A DNA stretch of 64,000 bases, taken from Mixophyes australis (taxonomy: Eukaryota; Chordata; Amphibia; Anura; Limnodynastidae). Below the pieces are notes generated by a model. That model saw nothing but the letters and a program-made list of their open reading frames with translations. It made no database searches and was not told the origin of the DNA. The DNA is taken from the NCBI GenBank assembly GCA_036250195.1, contig JAVHZZ010000008.1:15753434-15817433 (forward strand), written 5' to 3'. Below are positions 49,751-60,744 of this stretch, piece by piece. Position 1 is the stretch's first letter; each line of letters opens with the position of its first letter. The position numbers and the translations under genes are program-made.

Positions 49751-50050
49751 TTTTATCTGTCCTCTGTTGCGTTGATGCTGTACGTTCTATTTGCACAGAC
49801 TAAACTAGAGAGAATTGCAAAATTTGCCAATGTCCACTTAGTTATTTTATGTTCAGGGCTATTGCTATCATGAGACAAGGTGACAAGTTCATCTTGGGTG
49901 GCCAAATCTATGGGCACCAGAAAATTAGTTCTAACCTTGTCTACTGCTCTTGTATTCCAATTCTCCCTCTCCTTCTCCTTCATACTGTGCGATAACGAAC
50001 ATGAGCAATTGATAACATGAAGAAGTGGCCAGAGATATGTATTACTATGT

Positions 50051-50393
50051 GGGCAGCATGGTGGCTCAGTGGTTAGCACTTCTGCCTCACAGCACTGGGG
50101 TCATGAGTTCGTTTCCCGACCATGGCCTTATCTGTGCAAAGTTTGTATGTTCTCTCCCTGTTTGCGTTGGTTGCCTCTGGGTGCTCTGGTTTCCTCCCAC
50201 ACTCCACAAGCATACAGGTAGGTTAATTGGCTGCTATTAAATTGCACTTAATCTCTCTTGGTCTGTCTGTGTGTGTATTTTAGGGGATTTAGAATGTAAG
50301 CTAAAATGGGGCAGGGACTGATGTGAGTGAGTTCTCTGTGCAGCGCTGCGGAATTAGTGGCGCTATATAAATAAATAGATGATTATGATGATA
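50051..50393 (+). mobile_element. V-SINE
   Basis: Complete: GGGCAGCATGGTGGCTCAGT head, GGTCATGAGTTC B-box region, V domain, and GCGCTATATAAATAAATAG tail. Confidence 0.9.
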
Positions 50394-50398
50394 AATAT

Positions 50399-50700
50399 TC
50401 CCTCCATTGGCTCCTCATTTAATCCAGAATAAAATTCAAGCTGCTTGCCCATACCTACCTACCTATAAAGCCCTCTTTAACATCTCCTCCAATATCTCCG
50501 ACCTTGTCAAGAAATACTTCCCTAAAAACCCACTTGATTCTGTTGCCGACCTTGGTCTCTCCTCACACTCCCACCTGCAGGACTTGGGCCATGCTGCTCC
50601 CCACCTTTGGAACTCCCTGCCGCACCTGACCATACTCACCCCTAACCTCCAACATTTCTAGTGTTCCCTCAAAACAACTCTTCATCCTTGCCCACCACAC
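50399..50700 (+). pseudogene. LINE RT C-terminal fragment
   Basis: Reading from PSIGSSF through KYFPKNPL to APHLWNSLPHLTI, then an in-frame stop at 50659-50661. It resembles the tail of an L2/CR1-group ORF2 and is truncated on both sides. Confidence 0.6.
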
Positions 50701-50833
50701 CCAATCCTAATCCTCCCTCCTGATGCTCCACCTGCCCACTCCGCTCATTAGCAATAAGTGTATCTATCATGGTTTGGCTGGCTGAACTATTCACAATAAA
50801 GGACCATGAGTTTTATTTTTGGCAAACCATTTT

Positions 50834-51132
50834 CAGGGGCGAAAGCAGGATTTGTAGAGGGGGGTTTCCACACCACGCCACCAGTGGGCGTGACCAGCAT
50901 GCATGGGGGCGTGGCTATAATATTAGACAGTGCTTGGCTGCTCTCCAACTCTTCCTATCCCTATAATATACATGGGCAATGCTGCATGCACTACTATTAG
51001 GTGCACACAGCTCTCCCTTTTCAAGCAGAGCCATGTGAAGCAGGGGCAGGGTCCAGCCACTTCAATTATACAGTGCCCCAGGCTTGGATGGGGGGTTTCC
51101 ATGCACTACGAACCCCCCTTGGTTTGCCTATG
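50834..51132 (+). mobile_element. Nonautonomous element, CAGGGGCAAAC family, copy 2
   Basis: 299 bp, close match to 8964-9253, flanked by ATTTT at 50829-50833 and 51133-51137. Confidence 0.72.
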
Positions 51133-51137
51133 ATTTT

Positions 51138-52380
51138 TCAAATCTTATGATTGGGATATAAGCAGAAAAGGGGTTTTTTTTTTTTAAAAAAAAGAATAAT
51201 GTGATGTAAATGAGTGCTGTTTGATGACTGGTAAAGATATTTTTATAGAATTTGTGTTGATCAATTACATTTTAAAAGATTTTATCAAGTTAATTTATGA
51301 TATGATCCCTTGTGAGGGAACTTCTGCTTTTCATTTCATAAGTTGATTTAAACAGCCAAACTCCAAGGAAGACCAAAATGGGCCAAATCATTTAATCCAT
51401 TTGTAGTTGCGTTCACATCACAGGGTAACGTATTATAAAATAGTAGTATAGATTGTGTTACAGGATTAAGGAGCGTTAGGGTACATATTCAGTGGCAGTT
51501 TTACATTTGCCTGGGTCATATTGTCCAAAAGGTAAATACACTGAGCTTGACAATATAGTGTAACATCTGTGATCCTTCCGGCAGTTGCAAAGTCTGTCAT
51601 GGATACAGTACAGCACTTGTCATAATGATCAATAAATCACTATTTTGACAAGTGCTGTTACATCTGCTTCCAGGGGAATGAAGCAGAGGGAAGTGCAGAA
51701 TAGGTCACTATACAGTTACCCAAAAATCGTATTCTAAATCAGCTTTCATCGGCAGATGCAATCTGCAAATATTGCCGCTTCTGTGTCTAGAGTCTCATCA
51801 ACACATATACAGTATTTGCAGACAATTAATATCGATCTTGATAAAAAGTTTAATTTAATGCATAATGTACTTTTTGCAAAAAGGTACTACTAATTATTTT
51901 TATAATATTTAGCCACAATTGTTATTCCGCTACCTTATGCATCAAGTGTTCTCCAGACCTTTTCGATTGTAAGTTCATTTTTTTCCAGGGCAAACTTTAC
52001 CTTCTGATTCATTTCCTTGTATGTAATGTGTTTGTGTCTTGATCCTTTCAATGTACAGTGCTTCATAATATGTCAGCATTTTATATAAAAAGATCATAAT
52101 AATAGTCAAGATTGCTGCATAATTAGATGAGACCCGTTTCAAGACGTTAGTAGGCCCAAGGCAAAGATTTGATAGTGGGCCCTGCACCTCTGCAAAACAG
52201 AAGTGGATTCTTTTAAGCTGCAACTATACCCAAAAAAGGAGAGTATATTAAGTGTTTAGATTTTCCACTGGTACAAATTAAATTAGTGTTTTACCCTTTT
52301 AGGACTGTGTAATAAAAAAAAAATCAGAGCTCTTGTAGGACTCTGTAAAGTTACTAAGTGTGAATTAAGTAAGTTGAAAC
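51138..52380. other. Unique stretch, no gene seen
   Basis: No repeat or coding family recognised. Confidence 0.45.
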
Positions 52381-53016
52381 ATGACAGCCACCGACTTTGA
52401 AACAAAGGGTCTCCGGTCTCCCTAGGACACAGGGGGCTGGTATACAAGCTTCTAGATGTGGTTTCTCCTATTGAGGCTTAAATACTAGTTTCATGAAGAC
52501 GCTCCCAGCTGCCGTGTCTTCGGGGTGTTCGCTGTATGAGGTTACTCATGATTCCAGCCCGCAGTCTCTCTCTATCTATCACACAGGTTATAGACCTACT
52601 GAATTGCACCCACGCCGCGCTCTCACACCCCCACACACTTCAGGTTTGCAACCACCCACCACCTATTGAATATGGCCAATAGGACCCCAATATACTGACC
52701 CACACTGGCACACAAGGCTTCTGGCTACCCATAGGCTAGCAAGGCCCACACCAGCAAACAAAGGGTTAACTCTTCACACCTCCAGACTGTTACACAAATG
52801 TAAATGCAAGCACACACTAGGCTTGTTAGTCAAATGTATTAACAAGTCACACACCGGCATTCAAAGGATTAACTTGGTTGAGCTATATTCTTCTTAACAT
52901 GCTAATGGATTCGTTAGAGTATCAAGGACGCAACTTATTAATTTTATAGATTTAATATACAAAGGTACAGGCCATTCTAATATTAAAAAAACAATTAATA
53001 AACAATTGACATAACA

Positions 53017-53047
<31 letters not shown>

Positions 53048-54970
53048 AATAATTATAGGGCGCCACAAAGTGTTTGCAGCACTGTACAAGGACAATAATG
53101 GCACAGTGCAAGGTGAAACAGCACAGTACAACTAACAATAAACACTATAACTCCGGAAGCTCAAAGCACAGCTAGAGAGAAAGGGTGAGGCTGAGGAAAA
53201 TCAGCACAAACTGGTAACTTGAGCCCAAAAGTGTGGGTGTGGATGACAGGTTAAGAGCTACTGAGAGGTGCAGAGAAAAGCGACTCAGAGGGCAGTGGTT
53301 CAAGAGGCGGTGGGCTTAGTAGCTGGAGAGAAAAGTTACAAGTGGTGGAAACAGGAGGAAAGAAAGCCCTGCTGAAAGAAGCGTACAATCTAAAGGGAGG
53401 GGTAGGCAGACTGAGAGACACAAAGGTGAAACAGACAAACGGGTGAAACGGAGACAGAGTCATGGAGCTGGGAGAAGGAATGAGAGGGAGAGGTAGCCGA
53501 CAGGGTGGGTAGTTAAGCAGTTGACTGAAAGGCTTTTAAGAAAATGTAGGTTTTTTTATGTTCGTTTGAAACTGGACAGAGTAGGGGATGATCTGATGGG
53601 GCAAGGAAGCTTGTTCCAATGGAGAGGGGCAGCGTAGGAGAAGTCTTGGATACGTGCGTGAGAAGAGGGGAAGAGAGGCGACGATCATTGGCCGATCGCA
53701 GTGGGTGGGATGGAGTGTGAATAGAGATGAGGTTAGAGATGTAGGGAGCAGTGGAGTTGGCAAGGGCCTTGTAAGTCAGTGTGAGGAGCTTGAAAAAGTA
53801 GGGGAAGGGTATTCAGTGGAGTGCTTGGTACAGGGGGGAGGACAGAAATGGAACGGCGAGAAAGGAAGATGAGCCTTGCAGCAGCGTTGAGTACAGATCA
53901 ACATACACAAGCAAAGCAGTTTAAAATTAAAGGGGTTACATTCAGAGTATAACTTACACAAATTGTATAATCTGTGCCATGGGACATTGGCTAGGAAGAT
54001 GTACAGCTTATCAATGTGGATTGATTTTCCCAAAAGACTGACAATTTACCCCTTCCTAACAAAGATTTTTAAGCAAAATGAAATGGGACAGTCTTCCCCG
54101 GATGCAGCGTTAATGATAATAGGGTGGCAGGAATGTTCCCTGGGTTTCACTATAGTTTGCTTACAAATATTCACAAAGCTTTGACCTTTGGGTATTTCTT
54201 CACAGATATATCCCAGACACATAGCGCCCCCTTTAGTAAATCGGTCATAATCTCCCGAACATTTAAATACCAAACATAATGGAATTATGACAATGTGACA
54301 TAACTTTCCCAAAGATATGTGATTATAGCTGTTCCCGGATATCGCCAGTACCTGTCATTCACAACCCTGGTGTGATATCTGCTCCTCAGTATGGAGTGCC
54401 ACACAGATTTCCCAAACTATGAACTATGAAGACATTTTCCTTTGAAGCTCATATTTCTATATACCTGTATAGGCCTTCAAATGCTGCCTTTGGCTGCAAG
54501 GATGTCAAGCTATGACCAGCCCCCAAAAGTCTATTCAGGTGTCCTAAAACTAACTTGTGTCAGGATATAGCTCACAGCAGGGGCCCTTTGAAGCTCCTAC
54601 AGGTGACACTGCTATCTTCTAACACTGGGATGTGCAAAACCATGAAATACACACACAACAGACTTTCTGACTTCACATTTTACACTTTAGTAGCTCAACT
54701 TATCAATGGATTCAATTGATATACTCGATCTACACTGAAGTTATGATTTAGACCTTGTCTACATTTTTCCAACCATAACTTATTTTTCCATCATCCAATA
54801 TGATGTTAACCCTTTAAATTAAGCAATATATTTTTTTTAAATAAACTTACTCTATCCCACGAGTATAATGAAATCACCTCTGTCTCAGATCTTACAGCTC
54901 TCAGTACACAGACATTTAACAGGCTTGCAGACCCACACCTCATTCATCCCTGCCTTATTGTAATTGATGT
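52381..54970. repeat. Possible long repeat interrupted by a LINE
   Basis: Both flanks of 53019-53899 share an unusual CCAAT/CACCC-rich, purine-poor texture, and the break joins cleanly. It may be one long LTR or other repeat, but no second copy in the window proves this. Confidence 0.25.
53019..53899 (-). pseudogene. 5'-truncated L2-like LINE
   Basis: Begins with (ATT)n. The minus strand has the GGCGCC 3' UTR motif and, at 53763-53536, a worn RT C-terminus (HCDRPMIVASLPLF, PSPLEQASLPHQI). AACATA flanks it at 53013-53018 and 53900-53905. Confidence 0.7.
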
Positions 54971-56215
54971 GTATGTGATAACACCTAAGAGAGAAGTTAA
55001 GCCCTTTGATAGCACACTTTAATGAAGCAGAGAAGATCTGCAGAAATGTTGGTCTATCAACCCGTCAAATGGTCTTTATAAAGGAGCTGAGCAGAGTGCA
55101 GATCTGAGAGATGGAATTTCAGGATAAGTAATTGTATTCATTAAAAGTCTTCTTTACTATTGGCGTAGAACCTATTTAAGTAATGATAACATGAACCACT
55201 TTTATGGAAATATTCATAGGCACTTAAGTCTGTTTTGATGCCACTTGGGTATTATCATTTACACTGGTCACATTATTCCATATATATTAAAAGGATGAAA
55301 TCCCATAATTTTCAGATGTGGTTTAGGCCATAACCCTGTGTCCGTGTCACCTGTGGCTGCTATTCTAGTAGACAAGATATTCTTTAAATATATCCAAATA
55401 GTGTGTGAAGAAAGCTAAACTGATTTTTGAAGATGGTGTCTCACTAATGGCAAGATTGCTTACAAATGAAAACTGTAAAAAAAAAAATCATGATAAAAAA
55501 AATCATCATTATCAATGTTACCAAGGGTTAAGACCTCAACATGTCCTACTACAGCCATAGATGTTTCTTGCCTGTTGTTTGGTAATAATTGGATTCCATC
55601 ATTACATCAATAAGTTAATAGTGCTGGTTATTTTCTGCACCAGTATTTATACAAAACATGTTTTAATTGCAAAAAGGTTGGCAATAGAAATATAGAAATA
55701 TTTTGTTTTAACAATGAGTACATGGGATGTCAATCAAACATTGTCGATCTTATTTGTTTTTTTAACACCCCCCGTGACAGTTACACAATAACATAGCAAA
55801 GCCAGTATTTAAATTATTGTTATCTCAATGTCAAAACGTTCAATTATTTTCATACGTGGATGAAAGAAAAAGTCAAAATAACACAGTAAGAAAATGAAAT
55901 GCAATTAAAACACTTAGCAATAACATGAAAACATTAAAAATATAATAAAACTGTAGAAATAATTGTTAATTGTTGAAACAAGCTTTGTTTGCTACTCAAC
56001 AATTTTACAAACACATTTCTCTTTTTTATGCAATAGATTTTTTGACTAACTAGCTTTAGATTTAATATGTAATTCTAGAGATGCAGACGTCTAGAACAGG
56101 TCTACTATTTTGCTTTATTTTAATTTTAAACTTTAACTTAATTTAAAGATTCTCTTTATATATAGATACTGTTTTGGTGGCTGGTTTTAAGTGTGAATAT
56201 CAATCCAAACTAAAG

Positions 56216-56282
<67 letters not shown>

Positions 56283-56639
56283 CATATATATTTGTTTTAT
56301 AAAACATTTGTTCATTTAACCTGCTTCCCAAATTTTTTTTGGGCATTAATATGCATTGTCAACCAGCAATCAACATGCATTCCTTAAAGTGAGGCCGGTA
56401 AAACATAATAATTGAAACTCCAGGACTTCACATGAAGAAGAAATAAGCATGATATTTTGTTTTGCAAATGGTAAGATAAAAGAAAAAAAAGCATAAAATT
56501 GCAAAATGTTTTAAAATTCTACATAGGTTTGAAAAAGAAAATGTAAAACAACTGCAGAGACTCTGTTGGACACTAGGTTCTGTATAAGTTCCCTACCATT
56601 TCTACACTTGTCTGTCAAAGTCAAATAATTGTATGAAAG
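54971..56639. other. Unique AT-rich stretch, no gene seen
   Basis: Contains (TA)n at 56217-56290. No gene recognised. Confidence 0.5.
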
Positions 56640-56731
56640 AAACTATATTGATTAATATTGCTTTACCGTGCGATTGCGATCAGTACGCCATGTGTCCAGG
56701 GCCGGATTAACCCTAGGGCTAACTGGGCAAC

Positions 56732-57391
56732 TGTCACGACTGATAGTGGGTGTATGACTGGTAGAAGGTACCTGCTGTTGTTGGCGCAACTCAGAGGAAG
56801 GCGCGGAGTCTAACGTGCCCCTGGTATTCACCAGGAACCCCCGCAAGGAAGTATGGACTCCGCTGCAGGGACACGCAGGTCGCGGTCCTTCCTAGAGTCC
56901 ACAGCGAGATACAAGGGGGTGTCAGACAGGCCGGTTCAGCAACGTTCAGGTAGAGGAGGTACAAAAGGGAAATCCAGAAGAATGGTGAGGCAGGCCGAGT
57001 CGGTAACCTTCAGGGAGCGCAGTACAAAGGCAGAATCCAGATAGGGGTGGTCAAACGGTCCGGGTCAAAAGGGTCACAAGCAGCACGAGGAATGTCAGGA
57101 ACAATATAGCAACTGGTACACACAAACGCTGGAGGCAGGAAGACCTGATACTCTGGCACTGATTAGAGGACAGGAAGAGGTTTAAATAATGTGGGGATCC
57201 AATCAGCATCAGCGCTGCAGCGCTGTCATGCCTGCCGCCGGGAATCACATAGCGTCCCGTTGCCTAGCAACGGGGCGCGTCATACTGCTAGGGGATGGAT
57301 GGCAGGGGGAATCCGGAAGTGACGCGTCTGGTTGCCTAGCAACCAGACGCGCGATCAGACAGTCAGGCGGCCGTGCGGACGGCGCCTGACA
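56732..57391 (-). repeat. 3' LTR of the chromovirus
   Basis: Same 660 bp as the 5' LTR, offset by 4898 bp. I compared them block by block by eye and saw no difference. Pol reads into its first 37 bases before stopping at 57355-57357. Confidence 0.96.
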
Positions 57392-60300
57392 GTATACCCT
57401 CCTCTTCCTCCTCCTGTTTGAAGGAACTTTTTGAGAATTCTAGGAGCGTGAAGGTCCTGCTTGTCCACCCATGATCTCTCCTCTGGGCCAAATCCTTTCC
57501 AATGGACCAGAAATTGCTGTTTGCCACGAAGAATGCGAGAGGCCAAGATCCGACTGACTTTGAATTCAGTTCCAGAAGAGGTTTGTATTGGTGGGGGACG
57601 ACCGGGAGGTCGATAGAATTTATTGAGTACCAGTGGTCGTAGTAATGAGACATGAAAAGTATTATGACATCTCAGAGAAGGAGGAAGTTTCAATTTTAAG
57701 CATACAGGATTAATGACTTGCATGATGGTGTACGGGCCAATAAATCGAGGAGCCATCTTCATAGAAGGAACCTTTAGTCTTAGGTCCCGGGTGGATAGCC
57801 ATACTTGGTCTCCCACCTTTAAGAGAGGAGTGGCCCTCCGATGACGATCTGCAAAGATTTTGTGATGCTGAGTAGCCTTGAGTAAAGCCGTCTTAGTCTT
57901 AGCCCAAATGAGAGAAAATTCCCGATAAAGAGTATCTACGGCTGGAACCGGTGAAGAGGACACTGGAAAAGGATCCGGAAACACAGGGTGACTTCCGTAT
58001 ACAATAAAGAACGGAGAGAATCCGGTAGACTCATGAATGTGTTGATTATGGGAGAACTCCGCCCAAGGAAGGAATTGAGACCATTTATTCTGGTTGTCGG
58101 AGGTAAAACAGCGGAGGAATGTCTCGAGATCCTGATTGATTCGCTCCGTCTGTCCGTTGGTTTGCGGATGGTATCCCGAAGAGAATTTCAATTCTATGTT
58201 TAATCTCTTACAAAAGGTTCTCCAAAACTGGGATGTGAATTGGACTCCGCGGTCCGAAATGATCTCCTTCGGGCAACCATGTAGTCTGAATATCTCCTTG
58301 ATAAAGATATCTGCCAGCCGACTGGCCGTGGGCAGTCCAGTTAGAGGAATAAAATGTGCCATCTTCGAAAATCGATCAATAACCACCCAGATAGTGGTAA
58401 ACCCTGCACTGAGGGGTAGGTCTGTGATAAAATCCATGGCCACACTTTCCCAAGGAGCATCGGGGATAGGGAGTGGACGAAGAAGGCCTGCCGGGACTCT
58501 TCTACAAGTTTTGTGTTGAGCACAAGTAGTGCAGGAAGCAATAAATCTCTCAACATCGGCACGTACATTAGGCCACCAGAAGCGTCGGCAAAGCAGCGAT
58601 GTTGTCTTCTTTATTCCAGCATGGCCGGCAATGCGGGATGAATGAGCCCACTGCAGGGTCTTGAACCGGAGATGGGGTTCCACGAATGACCGGCCTGGAG
58701 GAGGAGAGGACGTTTTGGTCCTAGTAAGGGCTACGATATTAGAAGGATCAATAATATGCTGAGGAACCAACGGTCTTAAACGATCGGAATCGTCAAATGA
58801 GCGAGATAATGCATCGGCACGTCCATTCTTGGCTCCCGGGCAGAATGTGAGCTTCATGTTAAATCGAGCAAAGAAGGATGCCCAGCGGGCTTGCCGAGGA
58901 TTAAGGCAGCGAGCCTCTTGAATGAACACTAGGTTCCGATGGTCGGTAAACACAGTGACAGGAAATATAGCCCCCTCCAACAGATGTCGCCACTCCTCCA
59001 GAGCCGCCTTGATGGCCAGTAACTCCTTGTCCCCTATTCCATAATTACATTCGCTTGGAAGAAATCGTCTGGAGAAAAACCCACACGGGTTGTGTGAGCC
59101 AGCCGGAGACTCTTGAAAAAGCACCGCCCCAATGCCTACTGAGGATGCATCTACCTCTAAGAAGAAAGGTCGTTCTTGATCTGGCTGGGACAGAACTGGG
59201 GCTGAAGAGAATGCTTTCTTTAACGTTATGAAGGCAGACATGGCCTCCGAAGACCAAACCCTGGGGTTGGCAGTCTTCCTGGTTAACGCTGTAATGGGGG
59301 CTATAATGGTGGAGAATCCCTGAATAAATTGGCGATAATAGTTTGCAAAGCCGATGAACCTTTGAATAGCTTTAAGGCCTTGTGGCTGAGGCCAGTCCAG
59401 AATAGCTGACACCTTGGTGGGATCCATACAAAGACCTTGACCCGACACGATGAAACCAAGAAAAGGTACCTGACTAATCTCAAACACACATTTTTCCAGC
59501 TTGCAGTAGAGGTGATGTTTCCGAAGTCTACGTAAGACCTCCTTTACTTGTTCCCGATGAGTCTTCAGATCTTTAGAAAATATTAATATATCGTCTAAAT
59601 ACACTACCACAGAAGTGTATAACAGGTCATGAAAGATATCGTTAACGAAGGTTTGGAAGATGGCTGGGGCGTTGCAGAGGCCGAAGGGCATCACCAGGTA
59701 CTCGAAATGTCCATCTCTGGTGTTAAAGGCCGTTTTCCATTCGTCTCCTTCTTTGATGCGAATTAAATTATAGGCCCCACGGAGATCTAGTTTGGAAAAG
59801 ATTTGAGATCCACTGAGTTTGTCAAAGAGGTCGGAGATGAGAGGTAGTGGATATCGATTTTTGACAGTGATGCGGTTGAGAGGACGATAATCAATACAAG
59901 GCCGAAGAGACCCATCCTTCTTCTTAACAAGAAAAACCCCTGCACCCGCTGGGGAAGTAGATTTGCGGATAAATCCCCGTTTCAGGTTTTCTGAAATATA
60001 TTGAGACATGGCTGACGTCTCTGGACGAGATAAAGGGTAGGTCCGCCCTTTGGGGATGGGTTGGTCAGGAGATAAAACAATAGCGCAATCCCAGGGACGA
60101 TGAGGAGGCAAGATCTCCGCTTCCACTTTACTGAATACATCTTGGAATTCCATATAGGCCTCAGGAAGGTGGGTTAGCTCGGAATGAGCCATTACTTGAC
60201 ATTTTGGAGGCAAGACTCTAGAAAGACATTCAAAGCGACATCCTACACCCCACGACATAACTTGAGCGTGGTCCCAATCCATCTGAGGAGAATGTTTTCT

Positions 60301-60744
60301 CAGCCATGGTAGCCCCAAGATGAGGGGATTAATGGACCTCGGCAACACCAAAAGTTGGATCATTTCGCTATGAAGTACTCCTACCCTCAACCGAACAGGA
60401 GAAGTCACGGAGGAGATGGAGCCGTGAGTGACACGACTTCCGTCGACTGCCGTCAGAGATAACGGTTGGGGCAATGGGTTCAGAGGTATTTGGAGCTGCG
60501 AAGCTAGATCCGCCGAAATGAAGTTCCCGGAGGAGCCGGAGTCCACAAAGGCCGTGGTGGAAAAGGTACCCTTGGGGGTGCTCAGGATGACAGCCATCTG
60601 AAATTCTGGGGAATTTTCTTTAGAATAGGGAGCAACTGTGGATTCTCCTAAAACGGCCTCCCCGCCACCGTTTAGGAGGAAGAGTTTCCCGGTTTCTTGG
60701 GACAAACTCTTAGCAGGTGTCCCGGATCTCCACAATACAGACAC
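57355..60744 (-). CDS. pol: Pol polyprotein (PR-RT-RNaseH-IN-chromodomain)
   Basis: 1129 open residues from an in-frame Met, but real synthesis probably starts by -1 frameshift from gag near 60684, so about the first 20 residues may not be used. Aspartic protease: D68-S69-G70, with the ILGLPWL flap-side motif near 142-148. Reverse transcriptase: about 215-430, D320 in the SKLD motif and YLDD at 382-385. RNase H: about 525-650, with D532, E574, D601 and D644. Integrase: zinc finger H701/H708/C738/C741, catalytic D771, D831 and E867 (35 residues between the last two), then GPY/F at about 1003-1006. Chromodomain: 1059-1109, keeping cage-type aromatics F1061, W1082 and F1085, which in other chromoviruses steer integration to marked chromatin. 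The last residues are encoded by the polypurine tract and 3' LTR. All catalytic residues are present and no lesion is seen. Confidence 0.97.
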   Translation of the reverse strand: MSVLWRSGTPAKSLSQETGKLFLLNGGGEAVLGESTVAPYSKENSPEFQMAVILSTPKGTFSTTAFVDSGSSGNFISADLASQLQIPLNPLPQPLSLTAVDGSRVTHGSISSVTSPVRLRVGVLHSEMIQLLVLPRSINPLILGLPWLRKHSPQMDWDHAQVMSWGVGCRFECLSRVLPPKCQVMAHSELTHLPEAYMEFQDVFSKVEAEILPPHRPWDCAIVLSPDQPIPKGRTYPLSRPETSAMSQYISENLKRGFIRKSTSPAGAGVFLVKKKDGSLRPCIDYRPLNRITVKNRYPLPLISDLFDKLSGSQIFSKLDLRGAYNLIRIKEGDEWKTAFNTRDGHFEYLVMPFGLCNAPAIFQTFVNDIFHDLLYTSVVVYLDDILIFSKDLKTHREQVKEVLRRLRKHHLYCKLEKCVFEISQVPFLGFIVSGQGLCMDPTKVSAILDWPQPQGLKAIQRFIGFANYYRQFIQGFSTIIAPITALTRKTANPRVWSSEAMSAFITLKKAFSSAPVLSQPDQERPFFLEVDASSVGIGAVLFQESPAGSHNPCGFFSRRFLPSECNYGIGDKELLAIKAALEEWRHLLEGAIFPVTVFTDHRNLVFIQEARCLNPRQARWASFFARFNMKLTFCPGAKNGRADALSRSFDDSDRLRPLVPQHIIDPSNIVALTRTKTSSPPPGRSFVEPHLRFKTLQWAHSSRIAGHAGIKKTTSLLCRRFWWPNVRADVERFIASCTTCAQHKTCRRVPAGLLRPLPIPDAPWESVAMDFITDLPLSAGFTTIWVVIDRFSKMAHFIPLTGLPTASRLADIFIKEIFRLHGCPKEIISDRGVQFTSQFWRTFCKRLNIELKFSSGYHPQTNGQTERINQDLETFLRCFTSDNQNKWSQFLPWAEFSHNQHIHESTGFSPFFIVYGSHPVFPDPFPVSSSPVPAVDTLYREFSLIWAKTKTALLKATQHHKIFADRHRRATPLLKVGDQVWLSTRDLRLKVPSMKMAPRFIGPYTIMQVINPVCLKLKLPPSLRCHNTFHVSLLRPLVLNKFYRPPGRPPPIQTSSGTEFKVSRILASRILRGKQQFLVHWKGFGPEERSWVDKQDLHAPRILKKFLQTGGGRGGYTVRRRPHGRLTV
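57397..57415 (-). other. Polypurine tract
   Basis: Nineteen purines in sense (pyrimidine-only on +), 5 nt upstream of the 3' LTR. This is the expected plus-strand primer. The tract is also translated as part of the Gly/Arg-rich end of pol. Confidence 0.85.
60645..60690 (-). promoter_or_regulatory. -1 ribosomal frameshift signal (slippery site plus stem-loop)
   Basis: Sense GGGAAAC at 60690-60684 sits as G-GGA-AAC in the gag frame, the correct phase for -1 slippage into pol. After a 5-nt spacer (60683-60679), bases 60678-60668 pair with 60656-60645: 11 bp with one bulged base, around an 11-nt loop. The gag stop lies inside the stem. This is the standard layout of a -1 frameshift cassette. Confidence 0.85.

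Noticed and set aside
50051..50125. tRNA gene in the V-SINE head
   Set aside because: A- and B-box-like blocks are SINE-derived. No tRNA cloverleaf can be drawn.
54200..54260. Third CTCF-like motif (AGGGGGCGCTA on minus)
   Set aside because: The left half of the consensus does not match.
57988..58519. Plus-strand open frames under pol
   Set aside because: Antisense shadows of a strongly conserved coding region.
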